Assembly (NCBI GenBank): GCA_937892955.1
Contig: CALBKH010000100.1
Span: forward strand, 1 to 56,660
Origin: an uncultured Alphaproteobacteria bacterium
Lineage (GTDB): Bacteria > Pseudomonadota > Alphaproteobacteria > Rhizobiales > Ancalomicrobiaceae
Reading direction: 5' to 3'
DNA: 56,660 nucleotides
The position numbers and the translations under genes are program-made. This document shows, one piece after another, positions 24,443-32,563 of this stretch. A model generated the notes under the pieces. That model was given only the letters and a program-made list of their open reading frames with translations, was not told the DNA's origin and did no database searches. How positions within the stretch are numbered: position 1 is the stretch's first letter; each line of letters begins with the position of its first letter.

Positions 24443-25183
24443 ATGTCCCGCGAACGACTCGATCAGGCGCTGGTGCGACGCGGCCTCATGGCGACGCGGG
24501 CGCGGGCGGCCGATGCCATTCGACGCGGCGAGGTGACGATCGACGGCCGGGTCGAGACCAAGCCGGGCGCGGCGGTCGGTGAGGGTGCGACGCTCGTCGT
24601 CGCCGATCCGGCTGCTGCCTGGGTGTCGCGGGCGGCGTTGAAACTCACCGGCGCGCTCGACGCCTTCGCGCTGTCGCCCGAGGGCTGCGAGTGCCTCGAC
24701 GTCGGGGCCTCGACCGGCGGCTTCACCCAGGTGCTCACGGCGCGCGGCGCGACGCGGGTCACCGCCATCGACGTCGGTCACGGGCAGTTGGCGGAGGTGG
24801 TCGCGACGGACCCGCGCGTCGTGGCGATCGAGGGGCTCAACGCCCGCGACCTGACCGCCGCGCATCTGCCGGCCGCGCCCGCCTTCGTCGTCGCCGACGT
24901 CTCCTTCATCTCGCTCGCGCTGGCGCTCCCCCCTGCCCTCGACCTCGCGGCGCCCGGCGCCGTCGGCGTCTTCCTGGTCAAGCCGCAGTTCGAGGTCGGG
25001 CGCGACCACATCGGCAAGGGCGGCATCGTCCGCGACGAGGCGCAGGCGACAGCCGCCGTCGATCGCATCGAAGCGATGCTCGTCGCCCACCGCTGGACGC
25101 CGATCGGCCGGGCGCCGGCGGCGATCACCGGGGGCGACGGCAACCGCGAATGGGTCGTGGCCGCCCGCAAAGCAGCGGCGTGA
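24443..25183 (+). CDS. tlyA: TlyA family RNA methyltransferase
   Basis: A 246-aa SAM-dependent rRNA 2'-O-methyltransferase/haemolysin-A family protein. Residues 1-60 form an S4 RNA-binding domain (RERLDQALVRRGLMATRARA, IRRGEVTIDGR); from about 75 there is a FtsJ-like methyltransferase fold with CLDVGASTGGFTQVL as SAM site, ATRVTAIDVGHGQLA, VADVSFISL and VFLVKPQFEVGR. Members methylate 16S and/or 23S rRNA. Its stop codon TGA is the first triplet of a TGATACC sequence also found at the ends of the family-B repeats. Confidence 0.94.
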   Translation: MSRERLDQALVRRGLMATRARAADAIRRGEVTIDGRVETKPGAAVGEGATLVVADPAAAWVSRAALKLTGALDAFALSPEGCECLDVGASTGGFTQVLTARGATRVTAIDVGHGQLAEVVATDPRVVAIEGLNARDLTAAHLPAAPAFVVADVSFISLALALPPALDLAAPGAVGVFLVKPQFEVGRDHIGKGGIVRDEAQATAAVDRIEAMLVAHRWTPIGRAPAAITGGDGNREWVVAARKAAA

Positions 25184-25274
25184 TACCAAAGGCCGAAGGT
25201 GCCGACGCACCCCGCCTTCGACTGCACGCGAATTTCTCATTTGCGTCAGAGGCATGCGAAACTCGCGTCGGGAA

Positions 25275-25305
25275 TACCATCGGTCTTTTCCAACGGCCGA
25301 TGGTA
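25275..25305. other. Inverted repeat upstream of the RlmD/TrmA-like gene
   Basis: TACCATCGG (25275-25283) and CCGATGGTA (25297-25305) form a perfect 9-bp inverted repeat with a 13-base loop in the 170-base spacer before the methyltransferase gene. It could act as an operator or an mRNA hairpin; nothing distinguishes these. Confidence 0.4.
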
Positions 25306-25353
25306 CGAGCCCGCTTTCCGCTCGCATTCACGGCCCGGTTGGGGCAGAAGCGC

Positions 25354-26676
25354 ATGATGAACCGCGAAGAAGCCTCCCACCCGACCGCTCCCGCGACCGA
25401 GACGGTCACCATCAGCGACATCGCCCACAAGGGCGACGGCGTCGCCGTGTTCGAAACCGAGGCCGGCGAGAAGCGGCTGTTCGTCGGCGGGGCGCTGCCG
25501 GGCGAGACGGTTCGTGTCTCGATCACCGGGGAAGGGGTGAACGAACGTGGGCGCATCGAGGAGATCCTCCACGCCAGCCCCGACCGGATCGAGCCGGCCT
25601 GTCCGGTCTACGACCGCTGCGGCGGCTGCTCGCTGCAGCATTGGGGCGAACACGCCTATCTCGCCTGGAAGCGCCACCAGATCCTCGAGGCGTTCCTCGA
25701 TCGCGGTCTCGAGATCGAGATCGGCGACTGCGTCGCCACCGGACCGGCGAGCCGCCGGCGGGCGGTGATCGCGGTGCAGCGGCGGACCGGCGCACCGGTC
25801 GCCGGGTTCCGCGAGCGGCTCTCCCACACGGTGGTGGAGGCCGACGGTTGTCTGGTGATCACCCCGCGCATCCGCGCCAGCCTGCCGAAGCTGATCAAGA
25901 TCTCGCATCTCCTGACCTTCGGTGCGAAGGGGGCGATCTTCACCGTGCTCGACACCGAGACCGGGCTCGACGTTTCGGTCGGCGAGGCGGAACTGCCGCC
26001 GGAGCGGCGCCAGCAGGCGATCGCCCAGGCCCTCGATCTCGGCTTCGCCCGCTTCTCGGTCGGCCGGGAGATCGTGGTCGAGGCGCATCCGCCGGTGATC
26101 CGCTTCGGCGGCATCGCGGTGATGCCGCCGCCGGGCGCCTTCATCCAGGCGGTGGCGGTGGCCGAGGAAGCGATGGCGGGGCTGGTCGAGACGGCGGTCG
26201 TCGCGGCGCTGGCGGCGCGGCCGAAGAAGGCCAAGGGGCCGGCGCGGGTCGCCGATCTCTTCGCCGGCTGCGGCACCTTCGCCCTGCGCCTGTCGCGCCT
26301 CGCCCAGGTCCATGCGGTGGAGAACGACAAGCCGGCGCTCGAGGCGCTCTCCTATGCGGCGCGCCACACCCAGGGCCTCAAGCCGGTGACGGTCGAGGCG
26401 CGCGATCTCTATCGCCGGCCGCTGATGGCCAAGGAGCTCGCCGGCTACGATGCGGTGGTGTTCGATCCGCCACGCGACGGCGCCGCGCCGCAGGTCAAGG
26501 AACTGGCGAAGTCGGGCGTGCCGGTGATCGTCGCGGTGTCGTGCAATCCGGCGACGCTGGCGCGCGACGCGCGCTATCTCGTCGACGCCGGCTGGCGCAT
26601 GAGCCCGGTGACGCCGATCGATCAGTTCCTGTGGTCGCATCACGTCGAGGCCGTGGTGGTGTTCGAGAAGCGCTGA
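25354..26676 (+). CDS. Class I SAM-dependent RNA m5U methyltransferase (RlmD/TrmA family)
   Basis: A 440-aa protein of the TrmA/RumA family. Order: an N-terminal TRAM-like beta-barrel (about 15-75, ITISDIAHKGDGVAVFE-type start), a four-cysteine Fe-S region (CPVYDRCGGCSLQHW), a central domain, and a C-terminal methyltransferase with VADLFAGCGTFALRLS (SAM), VFDPPRDGAAPQVKEL and the catalytic VSCNPATLARD. It makes 5-methyluridine in rRNA or tRNA; the exact site (RlmC/RlmD versus TrmA) cannot be decided from sequence. Two adjacent ATG codons (25354, 25357) are possible starts. Confidence 0.93.
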   Translation: MMNREEASHPTAPATETVTISDIAHKGDGVAVFETEAGEKRLFVGGALPGETVRVSITGEGVNERGRIEEILHASPDRIEPACPVYDRCGGCSLQHWGEHAYLAWKRHQILEAFLDRGLEIEIGDCVATGPASRRRAVIAVQRRTGAPVAGFRERLSHTVVEADGCLVITPRIRASLPKLIKISHLLTFGAKGAIFTVLDTETGLDVSVGEAELPPERRQQAIAQALDLGFARFSVGREIVVEAHPPVIRFGGIAVMPPPGAFIQAVAVAEEAMAGLVETAVVAALAARPKKAKGPARVADLFAGCGTFALRLSRLAQVHAVENDKPALEALSYAARHTQGLKPVTVEARDLYRRPLMAKELAGYDAVVFDPPRDGAAPQVKELAKSGVPVIVAVSCNPATLARDARYLVDAGWRMSPVTPIDQFLWSHHVEAVVVFEKR

Positions 26677-26734
26677 GGGCGGCCGGACCGCCTTCGGGGA
26701 AGGTCGAACCACGGCCGCCGACGTCGTCGAACTC

Positions 26735-26785
26735 ATGCGGTACCCGCGAAATTTCGAGCCAGTCGAAATATCGCGGGTACCGCAT
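26735..26785. repeat. Long hairpin (23-bp arms) downstream of the RNA methyltransferase
   Basis: Arms 26735-26757 and 26763-26785 are complementary at 22 of 23 positions around the loop GCCAG, with GGTACC in each arm. It starts 58 bases after the rlmD/trmA-like stop and directly abuts the family-B element. It is one of three consecutive hairpins in this convergent spacer. Confidence 0.8.
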
Positions 26786-26914
26786 CATACCGAGTTCACG
26801 AAATTCGGACTCGTCCGAATTTCGTGAGTTGCGGCCTGACCGGCCGACGCCCGTTCGGGCTCGCCTTCGCGGATGAAGTTCCGAACAGGTCGGAACTTCA
26901 TCCGCTCGGTATCA
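26786..26914. repeat. Palindromic intergenic repeat, family B, copy 2 (composite)
   Basis: From the left: ATACCGAG, a hairpin with arms 26795-26810 and 26813-26828, then TGACCGGCCGACGC from 26838, the small hairpin GCCC-GTTC-GGGC, a 16-bp perfect stem (26869-26884 and 26890-26905) closing ACAGG, and CTCGGTATCA at the right end. The outer octamers ATACCGAG and CTCGGTAT are inverted repeats. The order matches 1-78, but the stems differ at compensating positions. The TCA of the right end is the reverse complement of the stop codon of the DUF188 gene. Confidence 0.85.
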
Positions 26915-27367
26915 GAGGTCCTTCGCCGCTCGGCGTACCTCGCGATCGAGGGCCTGGAGGAAGGTCTGACGATCCTTCGGGGCGAAGGGCCGCGGGCCGC
27001 CGGTGACGGCGCCGGCCGAGCGCAGATCCTCCATCAGATCGCGGGTGGCGAGCGCCATGCCGATCGAGGCGGCATCGAAGGTGCGACCATTCGGCGCGAC
27101 CACCCGGGCCCCCGCCTTCACGCAGCGGTCGGCGAGAGGCACGTCGGCGGTCACCACCACAGTCCCGCGCCCTGCCCGCTCGGCGATCCAGTCGTCGGCG
27201 ATGTTCATCCCCTGGGCGACGACGACTCGTTCGACCAGCGGATCATCAGGTAATCTCATCCATGAATTGGAGACGAAGCACGTCTTCAACTTCAGTCTTC
27301 CTGCGACACGCAATATTTCATCCTTCACGGGGCAGGCATCTGCGTCGACGTAGAGTATGACGGGCAC
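26912..27367 (-). CDS. YaiI/YqxD family protein (DUF188, PIN-like)
   Basis: A 151-aa protein of UPF0178/DUF188, a small PIN-like fold suspected to act on RNA; function unproven. Conserved blocks: ILYVDADACPVKDEILRVA at the N-terminus, VVVTADVPLADRCVKAGARVVAPNGRTF in the middle, and FAPKDRQTFLQALDR near the C-terminus. Acidic residues (DADACPVKDE, TADVPLAD) could bind metal. GTG 27367 has GGAGGGG four to five bases upstream. Its stop codon lies inside the end of the family-B repeat. Confidence 0.93.
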   Translation of the reverse strand: MPVILYVDADACPVKDEILRVAGRLKLKTCFVSNSWMRLPDDPLVERVVVAQGMNIADDWIAERAGRGTVVVTADVPLADRCVKAGARVVAPNGRTFDAASIGMALATRDLMEDLRSAGAVTGGPRPFAPKDRQTFLQALDREVRRAAKDL

Positions 27368-27552
27368 GTCCCCTCCATTACGTGGCGTAATACGGCGGCG
27401 ACATCGGCCCCGTTCAGGGGAACCCCTGATGTCATTTGCTGAAGGTCAAAGGAAACCTCGGATCGAAATCGAAGTTCTTCGGTAAATTTAACATCCCGTC
27501 AACCGTGTCGGAGCGAGATTGTCCAATCGCATGGTTTCGCGGGGAACTTTCA

Positions 27553-29508
27553 ATGCGCCTTCGTACACGCTTCGCGCTCGGCATCGGAGCCGGCATCACG
27601 GCCGCCGTCGCACTCTGCGTCGGCACGGGAATGTGGTTCATCGGCGGGTTGATCCAGGACGACGTTCAACGCCAACTCGCCGCCGGATCGCGCCAATTCA
27701 ACGCCGAGATCGCGACCCAGGCACAACGGGCCCAGTCGATGGCGCGTCTGGTCGCCCACGTACCGACCTTCGTCGACGCCTTCGCGGCGCAGAACCGTGA
27801 CGCGCTCGGCAAGGCGCTGCTTCCGGCTTTCCCGACGATCAAGGAAGACGGCTTCGACCAGTTCCAGTTCCACCTGCCGCCGGCCATCTCGTTCCTGCGG
27901 GTCCACAAGCCGGAGAAGTTCGGCGACGATCTCTCCGGCTTCCGCAAGACCGTGGTGGAGGCCAATCAGGGCTCCCGCGAGGTGCGCGGCCTCGAGGGCG
28001 GCGTCGCCGGCATGGGCATTCGCGCCGTCAGCCCGGTGACGAGCGGCGGCAAGCATCTCGGCACCGTCGAATTCGGCTTCGGCTTCGAACAGGAATTCGT
28101 CAAGGCCTTCACCGAGCGCACCGGCCTGCGTCTCGCCCTCCTCGTCGACACGAAGGAGAAAAACGGCACTTCGACGCGCAAGATGCTCGCCTCGAGCTTC
28201 CCGGCCGATCACGCCCTCTCGGCGGCGATCCAGGAGGGCGTGAGCGGCCGTTACGAGACGACCGCCTTCGAGGACCGTTCGTGGACGGTCGCCGGCGAGC
28301 CGCTCACCGATTTTTCGGGCCAGCGCATCGGCTCCTACGTGATGGCGGCGGACCGCACCGATCTCGATGCCGCTCGGACGCGGGCGATGCTGATCTTCGG
28401 CGTGTTGGCACTGGCGATGACGGTCGGCGGCGTCGCCATGGCCGTCTGGCTGCAGCACGACGTCGGACGGCCGCTCACCGCGCTCACCGGCGCGATGAAG
28501 ACGATCGGCGAAGGCGGCCATGCCGTCGATCTGCCCGCCCCCGGCCCGATCGACGAGATCGCCGCCATGGTTCATGCGGCACAATCGTTGGAAGAAGCGG
28601 TCGAGGCGCGGCGCAAGGGCGAGGCCCAGGCGCGCGAGGACGCCGAGCATCGTCACCAGCGCGGCGTCCGGCGCGAGGAGCGCACCCAGACCTTCGGCCG
28701 GTCGATCGAGAAGCTGCTCGGCGACATGTCGGCCGCGGCCGACCGCATGGAAGCGACGGCGCGCGAGATGAACGCGGTCGCCGAACGCACCGCGTCCCGC
28801 TCGGGTGATGCGGCGCGCGAAGCGGAATCGACGTCGCGCACCGTCCAGGCCGTGGCGGCGGCGAGCGAGGAGCTGGCGAGCTCGGTACACGAGGTGCTGC
28901 GCCGGGTCGACCGCACCGCCGAGATCGCCGAACGGGCGCTGAGCGAGGCCGGCAACACCGATCAGGTGGTGCGCAATCTGGCGTCGAGCGGGGCGCGGAT
29001 CGGCGAGGTGGTCGAACTCATCAACACCATCGCCTCGCAGACCAATCTCCTCGCCCTCAACGCCACCATCGAGGCGGCACGAGCCGGCGAGGCGGGGCGC
29101 GGCTTCGCCATCGTCGCGACCGAGGTCAAGGCGCTGGCCAACGAGACCACGCGGGCGACCGAGGCGATCAGTTCGCAGGTCGCCCACATCCAGGGCGACA
29201 CGCAGAAGGTCGTCGACGCGATCGGCTCGATCGGCGACACCATCCGCGAATTGACCGAGATCGCCCGCGACATGGCCGGCACCATGGGCGACCAGGATCT
29301 CGCCACCAAGGAGATCGCCCAGAACATCCAGCAGGCGGCCGACGGCACCCGCATGGTCTCCAACGGGATCGGCGCGGTCGGCGAGGATGCCGGCCACACC
29401 GGCCGCGCCGCCGCAGGGGTGCTCGCCACCGCACACGAACTCGGCGAGTTCCGCACCGCGCTGCATCGCGAGATCGGCGTCTACATCGACGACCTCAAGC
29501 GGGTGTGA
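27553..29508 (+). CDS. Methyl-accepting chemotaxis protein with periplasmic Cache-type sensor
   Basis: Inner-membrane chemoreceptor of 651 aa. TM1 at about 7-31; a periplasmic sensor (32-275) with a Cache-like pattern (FDQFQFHLPPAISFLRVHKPEKFGDDLSGFR, GGKHLGTVEFGF); TM2 at about 277-300; a HAMP region (300-352); and the signalling domain (about 390-651) with the conserved hairpin INTIASQTNLLALNATIE, EAGRGFAIVATEVKALA near 489-530. It passes a ligand signal to CheA/CheW; no che genes are in the window, so it is an orphan receptor. The chain ends EIGVYIDDLKRV, with no CheR-binding pentapeptide. The ligand is unknown. ATG 27553 follows a GGGGAA site. Confidence 0.94.
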   Translation: MRLRTRFALGIGAGITAAVALCVGTGMWFIGGLIQDDVQRQLAAGSRQFNAEIATQAQRAQSMARLVAHVPTFVDAFAAQNRDALGKALLPAFPTIKEDGFDQFQFHLPPAISFLRVHKPEKFGDDLSGFRKTVVEANQGSREVRGLEGGVAGMGIRAVSPVTSGGKHLGTVEFGFGFEQEFVKAFTERTGLRLALLVDTKEKNGTSTRKMLASSFPADHALSAAIQEGVSGRYETTAFEDRSWTVAGEPLTDFSGQRIGSYVMAADRTDLDAARTRAMLIFGVLALAMTVGGVAMAVWLQHDVGRPLTALTGAMKTIGEGGHAVDLPAPGPIDEIAAMVHAAQSLEEAVEARRKGEAQAREDAEHRHQRGVRREERTQTFGRSIEKLLGDMSAAADRMEATAREMNAVAERTASRSGDAAREAESTSRTVQAVAAASEELASSVHEVLRRVDRTAEIAERALSEAGNTDQVVRNLASSGARIGEVVELINTIASQTNLLALNATIEAARAGEAGRGFAIVATEVKALANETTRATEAISSQVAHIQGDTQKVVDAIGSIGDTIRELTEIARDMAGTMGDQDLATKEIAQNIQQAADGTRMVSNGIGAVGEDAGHTGRAAAGVLATAHELGEFRTALHREIGVYIDDLKRV

Positions 29509-29534
29509 CCCCGCTCGCGGATCGCACGACGAAG

Positions 29535-29566
29535 GGGCGGCGCCATCGGCGTCGCCCTTCTTCCTT
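29535..29566 (+). terminator. Rho-independent terminator after the chemoreceptor gene
   Basis: GGGCGGCGCC (29535-29544), loop ATC, GGCGTCGCCC (29548-29557), then TTCTTCCTT. The ten-pair stem includes one G-U pair. It lies between convergent genes and serves the plus-strand message. Confidence 0.7.
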
Positions 29567-29585
29567 CCGCCACCGCGCCTCGGCG

Positions 29586-29804
29586 TCATCCGGCGAGGTC
29601 GGCCCATTTCACTTCGTGATCGGTGTGCCTGGGCTTGCCGCCGACCCGCTTCACCGCATCGACGACGTCGTCGATCGTCAGGTTCGCCGGCACGTCGCGG
29701 ATCTCGTAGACCACCACGCCGCCGGTGGTGGGACCGGCTTCGGCGCTCTTCAGCGCCTTCGTCACCGCCCCCTCGTAGGCGACCTTCACCATGTGTACCG
29801 CCAT
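29586..29804 (-). CDS. Conserved small protein, function unknown
   Basis: A 72-aa soluble protein starting MAVHMVKVAYEGAVTKALKS, followed by TTGGVVVYEIRDVPANLTIDD and ending DHEVKWADLAG. It alternates short strands and helices; no cysteines, signal peptide or membrane helix. I do not recognise the family. The start at ATG 29804 is supported by GAGAGGA eight bases upstream; the longer frame has no such site. Confidence 0.7.
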   Translation of the reverse strand: MAVHMVKVAYEGAVTKALKSAEAGPTTGGVVVYEIRDVPANLTIDDVVDAVKRVGGKPRHTDHEVKWADLAG

Positions 29805-30004
29805 GATCGCGATCCTCTCGTCGGATTTCGTCGTCTTTCGACCGGACATGGTCGCGAGCCCGACACGAACGGTGGGTTCGCGCCGGGTTCGAGCGGATGT
29901 TTCGCATCGACCGTGCCAAACTCGGTGGAGAACCGCCGCTGCGCATGGCCGACATTCGAGCCGACCCGAGACGGCACGACACGCGTGCGTTTAGGATCTC
30001 GTCC

Positions 30005-30637
30005 ATGCAGATCACCACGCTCCTCGCCTCGGCCGTGGCCGGATGTCTCTACGTCGTCTCGCCCGGGCCGGCGGTGTTGGCGCTCGTCGGCATCGGCGCC
30101 GCCAAGGGACGACGACCGGCGCTGTTCTTCCTCGCCGGACACCTGTTCGGCGACCTGCTGTGGTGCTCGCTGGCCATCCTGGCGCTGGTCGGGGCGCAGG
30201 TCTTCGATCCGCTGCTGTTCGATCTGGTGGCGCTGGCCTGCGGCCTCTATCTCGGCCATCTCGGTTGGCGGGCGGTGAACGCCGCCTCGGCGCGCGGCGC
30301 CGACGACCTCATCGGCCACCACCCCTATCGCCGCGGCGTGATGTTCGGGCTGACCAACCCGAAGAGCTATCCGGTGGCGCTCGCCATGTTCACCGCGCTC
30401 TTCACCGGTCAGTCGGAGAGCCTCTCCTTCGACGCCATGCCGGCGCTCCTCGCCGCCGCCTTCCTCGGCTTCCTCGCCGGCGATGTCATCCTCGCCTGGT
30501 TGGTCGGCACCTCGGTCATGCGGCGGCTCTACCTCACCCACGCGGTGTGGATCGTCCGCATCACCGGAGGCCTCTTCCTCGGCTTCGCCGCCGCGACGCT
30601 GTGGGACGCGGTGCCGCGTCTGTGGGCGCGGGTGTGA
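30005..30637 (+). CDS. LysE family amino-acid exporter
   Basis: A 210-aa inner-membrane protein with about six helices, of the LysE/RhtB superfamily. The N-terminal signature is present (LYVVSPGPAVLALVGIGAAKGRR), as are FFLAGHLFGDLLWC and the mid-loop GVMFGLTNPKSYPVALAMFTALF. Members export amino acids such as lysine, homoserine or threonine; the substrate is not evident. The GNAT gene begins 11 bases after its stop, which suggests co-transcription. A second LysE paralogue lies at 46874-47500. Confidence 0.92.
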   Translation: MQITTLLASAVAGCLYVVSPGPAVLALVGIGAAKGRRPALFFLAGHLFGDLLWCSLAILALVGAQVFDPLLFDLVALACGLYLGHLGWRAVNAASARGADDLIGHHPYRRGVMFGLTNPKSYPVALAMFTALFTGQSESLSFDAMPALLAAAFLGFLAGDVILAWLVGTSVMRRLYLTHAVWIVRITGGLFLGFAAATLWDAVPRLWARV

Positions 30638-30647
30638 AGTGCGCACC

Positions 30648-31196
30648 ATGGTCGTGAGCGACGACCTCACGGGCGAAACGATCGTCACCGAGCGCCTGAT
30701 TCTGCGCGCCCACCGCGCCGCCGACATCGACGCCTACACGCCTTTGTGGGCGCCACCACCGGACGGCGTCTCCTTCACACCGATCCTCGACGCGGAAGGC
30801 GCCTGGGCGCGGCTGCTCAGGCTCGTCGGCCATCGTCGGGTCTTCGGCTTCGCCCCCTTCCTGGTGGAGGAGAAGGCGACCGGGCGCATCGTCGGCGAGG
30901 TCGGTTTCGCTCGTTTCCGCCGCGGGATCGGTGCGCATTTCGACGAGGCTCCGGAAGCGATGTGGATCATCGCCGGAGAGGCGCGCGGGAAGGGCTACGG
31001 CGGCGAGGCGATGGCGGCGGCGGTCGCGTGGTTCGACGGGCGGTTCCCCGCCGCACGCGGCGTCTGCATGATCGACCCGGCCAACACCGTGTCGCTCGGC
31101 CTCGCCGGCCGGCTCGGCTTTCGCCCCTTCGGCCGGACGACACGGCAAGGGCTCGAGCTGGTGCTGTTCGAGCGAACCGCACCTTTCGCGAGATGA
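30648..31196 (+). CDS. GNAT family N-acetyltransferase (RimJ/RimL-like)
   Basis: A 182-aa acetyltransferase of the RimJ/RimL type that uses acetyl-CoA. Features: TERLILRAHRAADIDAY at the start, IVGEVGFARFRRG in the central strands, the acetyl-CoA binding loop ARGKGYGGEAMAAAVAWF, and NTVSLGLAGRLGFRPFGRT near the end, a typical C-terminal GNAT block. The acceptor (protein N-terminus, amino acid or small molecule) is unknown. It starts 11 bases after the LysE gene; the ribosome site is weak, so coupling to the upstream gene is likely. Confidence 0.88.
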   Translation: MVVSDDLTGETIVTERLILRAHRAADIDAYTPLWAPPPDGVSFTPILDAEGAWARLLRLVGHRRVFGFAPFLVEEKATGRIVGEVGFARFRRGIGAHFDEAPEAMWIIAGEARGKGYGGEAMAAAVAWFDGRFPAARGVCMIDPANTVSLGLAGRLGFRPFGRTTRQGLELVLFERTAPFAR

Positions 31197-31232
31197 CGTC
31201 GGACACGGGACGCGACGGCGAAAACGAAGACA

Positions 31233-31268
31233 CCGCGCCGGGGAGATCGGCGCGGGGCCTTTCTTTCT
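31233..31268 (+). terminator. Rho-independent terminator after the GNAT gene
   Basis: CCGCGCCG (31233-31240), 7-base loop, CGGCGCGG (31248-31255), then GGCC and TTTCTTTC. It lies between the GNAT gene and the convergent ald gene. Confidence 0.75.
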
Positions 31269-31286
31269 CCTCGGGAGACCGAGCGA

Positions 31287-32405
31287 TCAGGCGGCGAGCG
31301 CCTTGGCGGTCGGCAGGAGATCGTAGCCGAGGGCTTCGGCCACCGCCGCGTAGGTGACGCGGCCGGCGTGGACGTTGAGGCCTTCGGCGAGGTGCGGATC
31401 CTCGGCGATGGCGCGCTTCCACCCCTTGTCGGCGAGCGCCAGGGTGAAGGGCAGGGTCGCGGCGTTGAGCGCGAAGGTCGAGGTGCGGGCGACACCGCCG
31501 GGCATGTTGGCGACGCAGTAGTGGACGACGCCGTCGACGACGTAGGTCGGGCGGGAGTGAGTCGTCGGACGCGAGGTCTCGGTGCAGCCGCCCTGGTCGA
31601 TCGCCACGTCGACGATGACGGAACCGCGCTTCATGGTTTTGAGCATCGGCCGGGTGATCAGCTTCGGTGCGGCGGCGCCGGGGATCAGCACGGTGCCGAT
31701 GACCAGATCGGCGTCGGCGACGAGATCGGCGATCGCCTCGCGGGTCGAGTAGGCGGTCTTCAGACGGGCGCCGAACTGGACGTTGAGGCGACGCAGCACG
31801 TCGAGCGAGCGGTCGACGACGGTGACGTCGGCGCCCATGCCCAGCGCTATGGTGGTGGCGTGGGTGCCGGAGACGCCGCCGCCGAGGACGACGACCTTGG
31901 CCGGGGCGACGCCGGGCACGCCGCCCATCAGGATGCCGCGGCCCTTGGAGGCGTTCTCCAGCGCATGGGCGCCGACCTGCGCCGCCATGCGGCCGGCGAC
32001 CTCGGACATCGGGGTGAGCAGCGGCAGGCCGCCGGTCGGCGAGGTCACCGTCTCGTAGGCGATGCAGGTGGCGCCGCTGTCGACGAGATCGCGGGTCTGG
32101 TCCGGATCGGGGGCGAGGTGGAGGTAGGTGAAGAGGGTCTGGCCGGCGGAGAGCTTCTTGCGCTCGACGGCGAGCGGCTCCTTGACCTTGACGATCATCT
32201 CGGAGCCGGCCCAGATCGCGTCGGTCTCGTCGGTGATCTTGGCGCCGGCCTTGAGATAGTCCTTGTCGGCGATGCCGGCGCCTTTGCCGGCGCCCTTCTC
32301 GACCAGGACCTGATGGCCATGGGCGACGAGCTCACGCACCGAGGCCGGCACCAGGCCGACACGATCTTCGTGGTCCTTGATTTCCTTGGGCACACCGATG
32401 CGCAT
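31287..32405 (-). CDS. ald: Alanine dehydrogenase
   Basis: NAD-dependent enzyme interconverting L-alanine and pyruvate plus ammonia. The 372-aa length is standard. It has MRIGVPKEIKDHEDRVGLVP at the N-terminus, the catalytic KVKEPL (Lys) and TYLHLAPD (His) region, the NAD site VVVLGGGVSGTHAT, and RGSVIVDVAIDQGGCTET and HYCVANMPGGVARTST in the second half. ATG 32405 is the start. An Lrp/AsnC regulator is transcribed divergently 158 bases away, the usual arrangement for alanine-responsive control. Confidence 0.97.
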   Translation of the reverse strand: MRIGVPKEIKDHEDRVGLVPASVRELVAHGHQVLVEKGAGKGAGIADKDYLKAGAKITDETDAIWAGSEMIVKVKEPLAVERKKLSAGQTLFTYLHLAPDPDQTRDLVDSGATCIAYETVTSPTGGLPLLTPMSEVAGRMAAQVGAHALENASKGRGILMGGVPGVAPAKVVVLGGGVSGTHATTIALGMGADVTVVDRSLDVLRRLNVQFGARLKTAYSTREAIADLVADADLVIGTVLIPGAAAPKLITRPMLKTMKRGSVIVDVAIDQGGCTETSRPTTHSRPTYVVDGVVHYCVANMPGGVARTSTFALNAATLPFTLALADKGWKRAIAEDPHLAEGLNVHAGRVTYAAVAEALGYDLLPTAKALAA

Positions 32406-32563
32406 GGGATGATCCTCCTCGAGGTCGATCGGCGAGATCCCCGTCGCCGTCGAACGATGTTCGAATGATGCGGCCGCTCACACGCAATTTCTCGCCGAAG
32501 AGGGGATTTCAAACGGTTCGGAACGGTGATAAATTCGGCCACGTCTCGAATTGATCGAATTTT

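Noticed and set aside
32530..32563. Defined Lrp operator between ald and the Lrp/AsnC gene
   Set aside because: TCGAATTGATCGAATT is suggestive, but Lrp-type sites are too degenerate to call from one locus.
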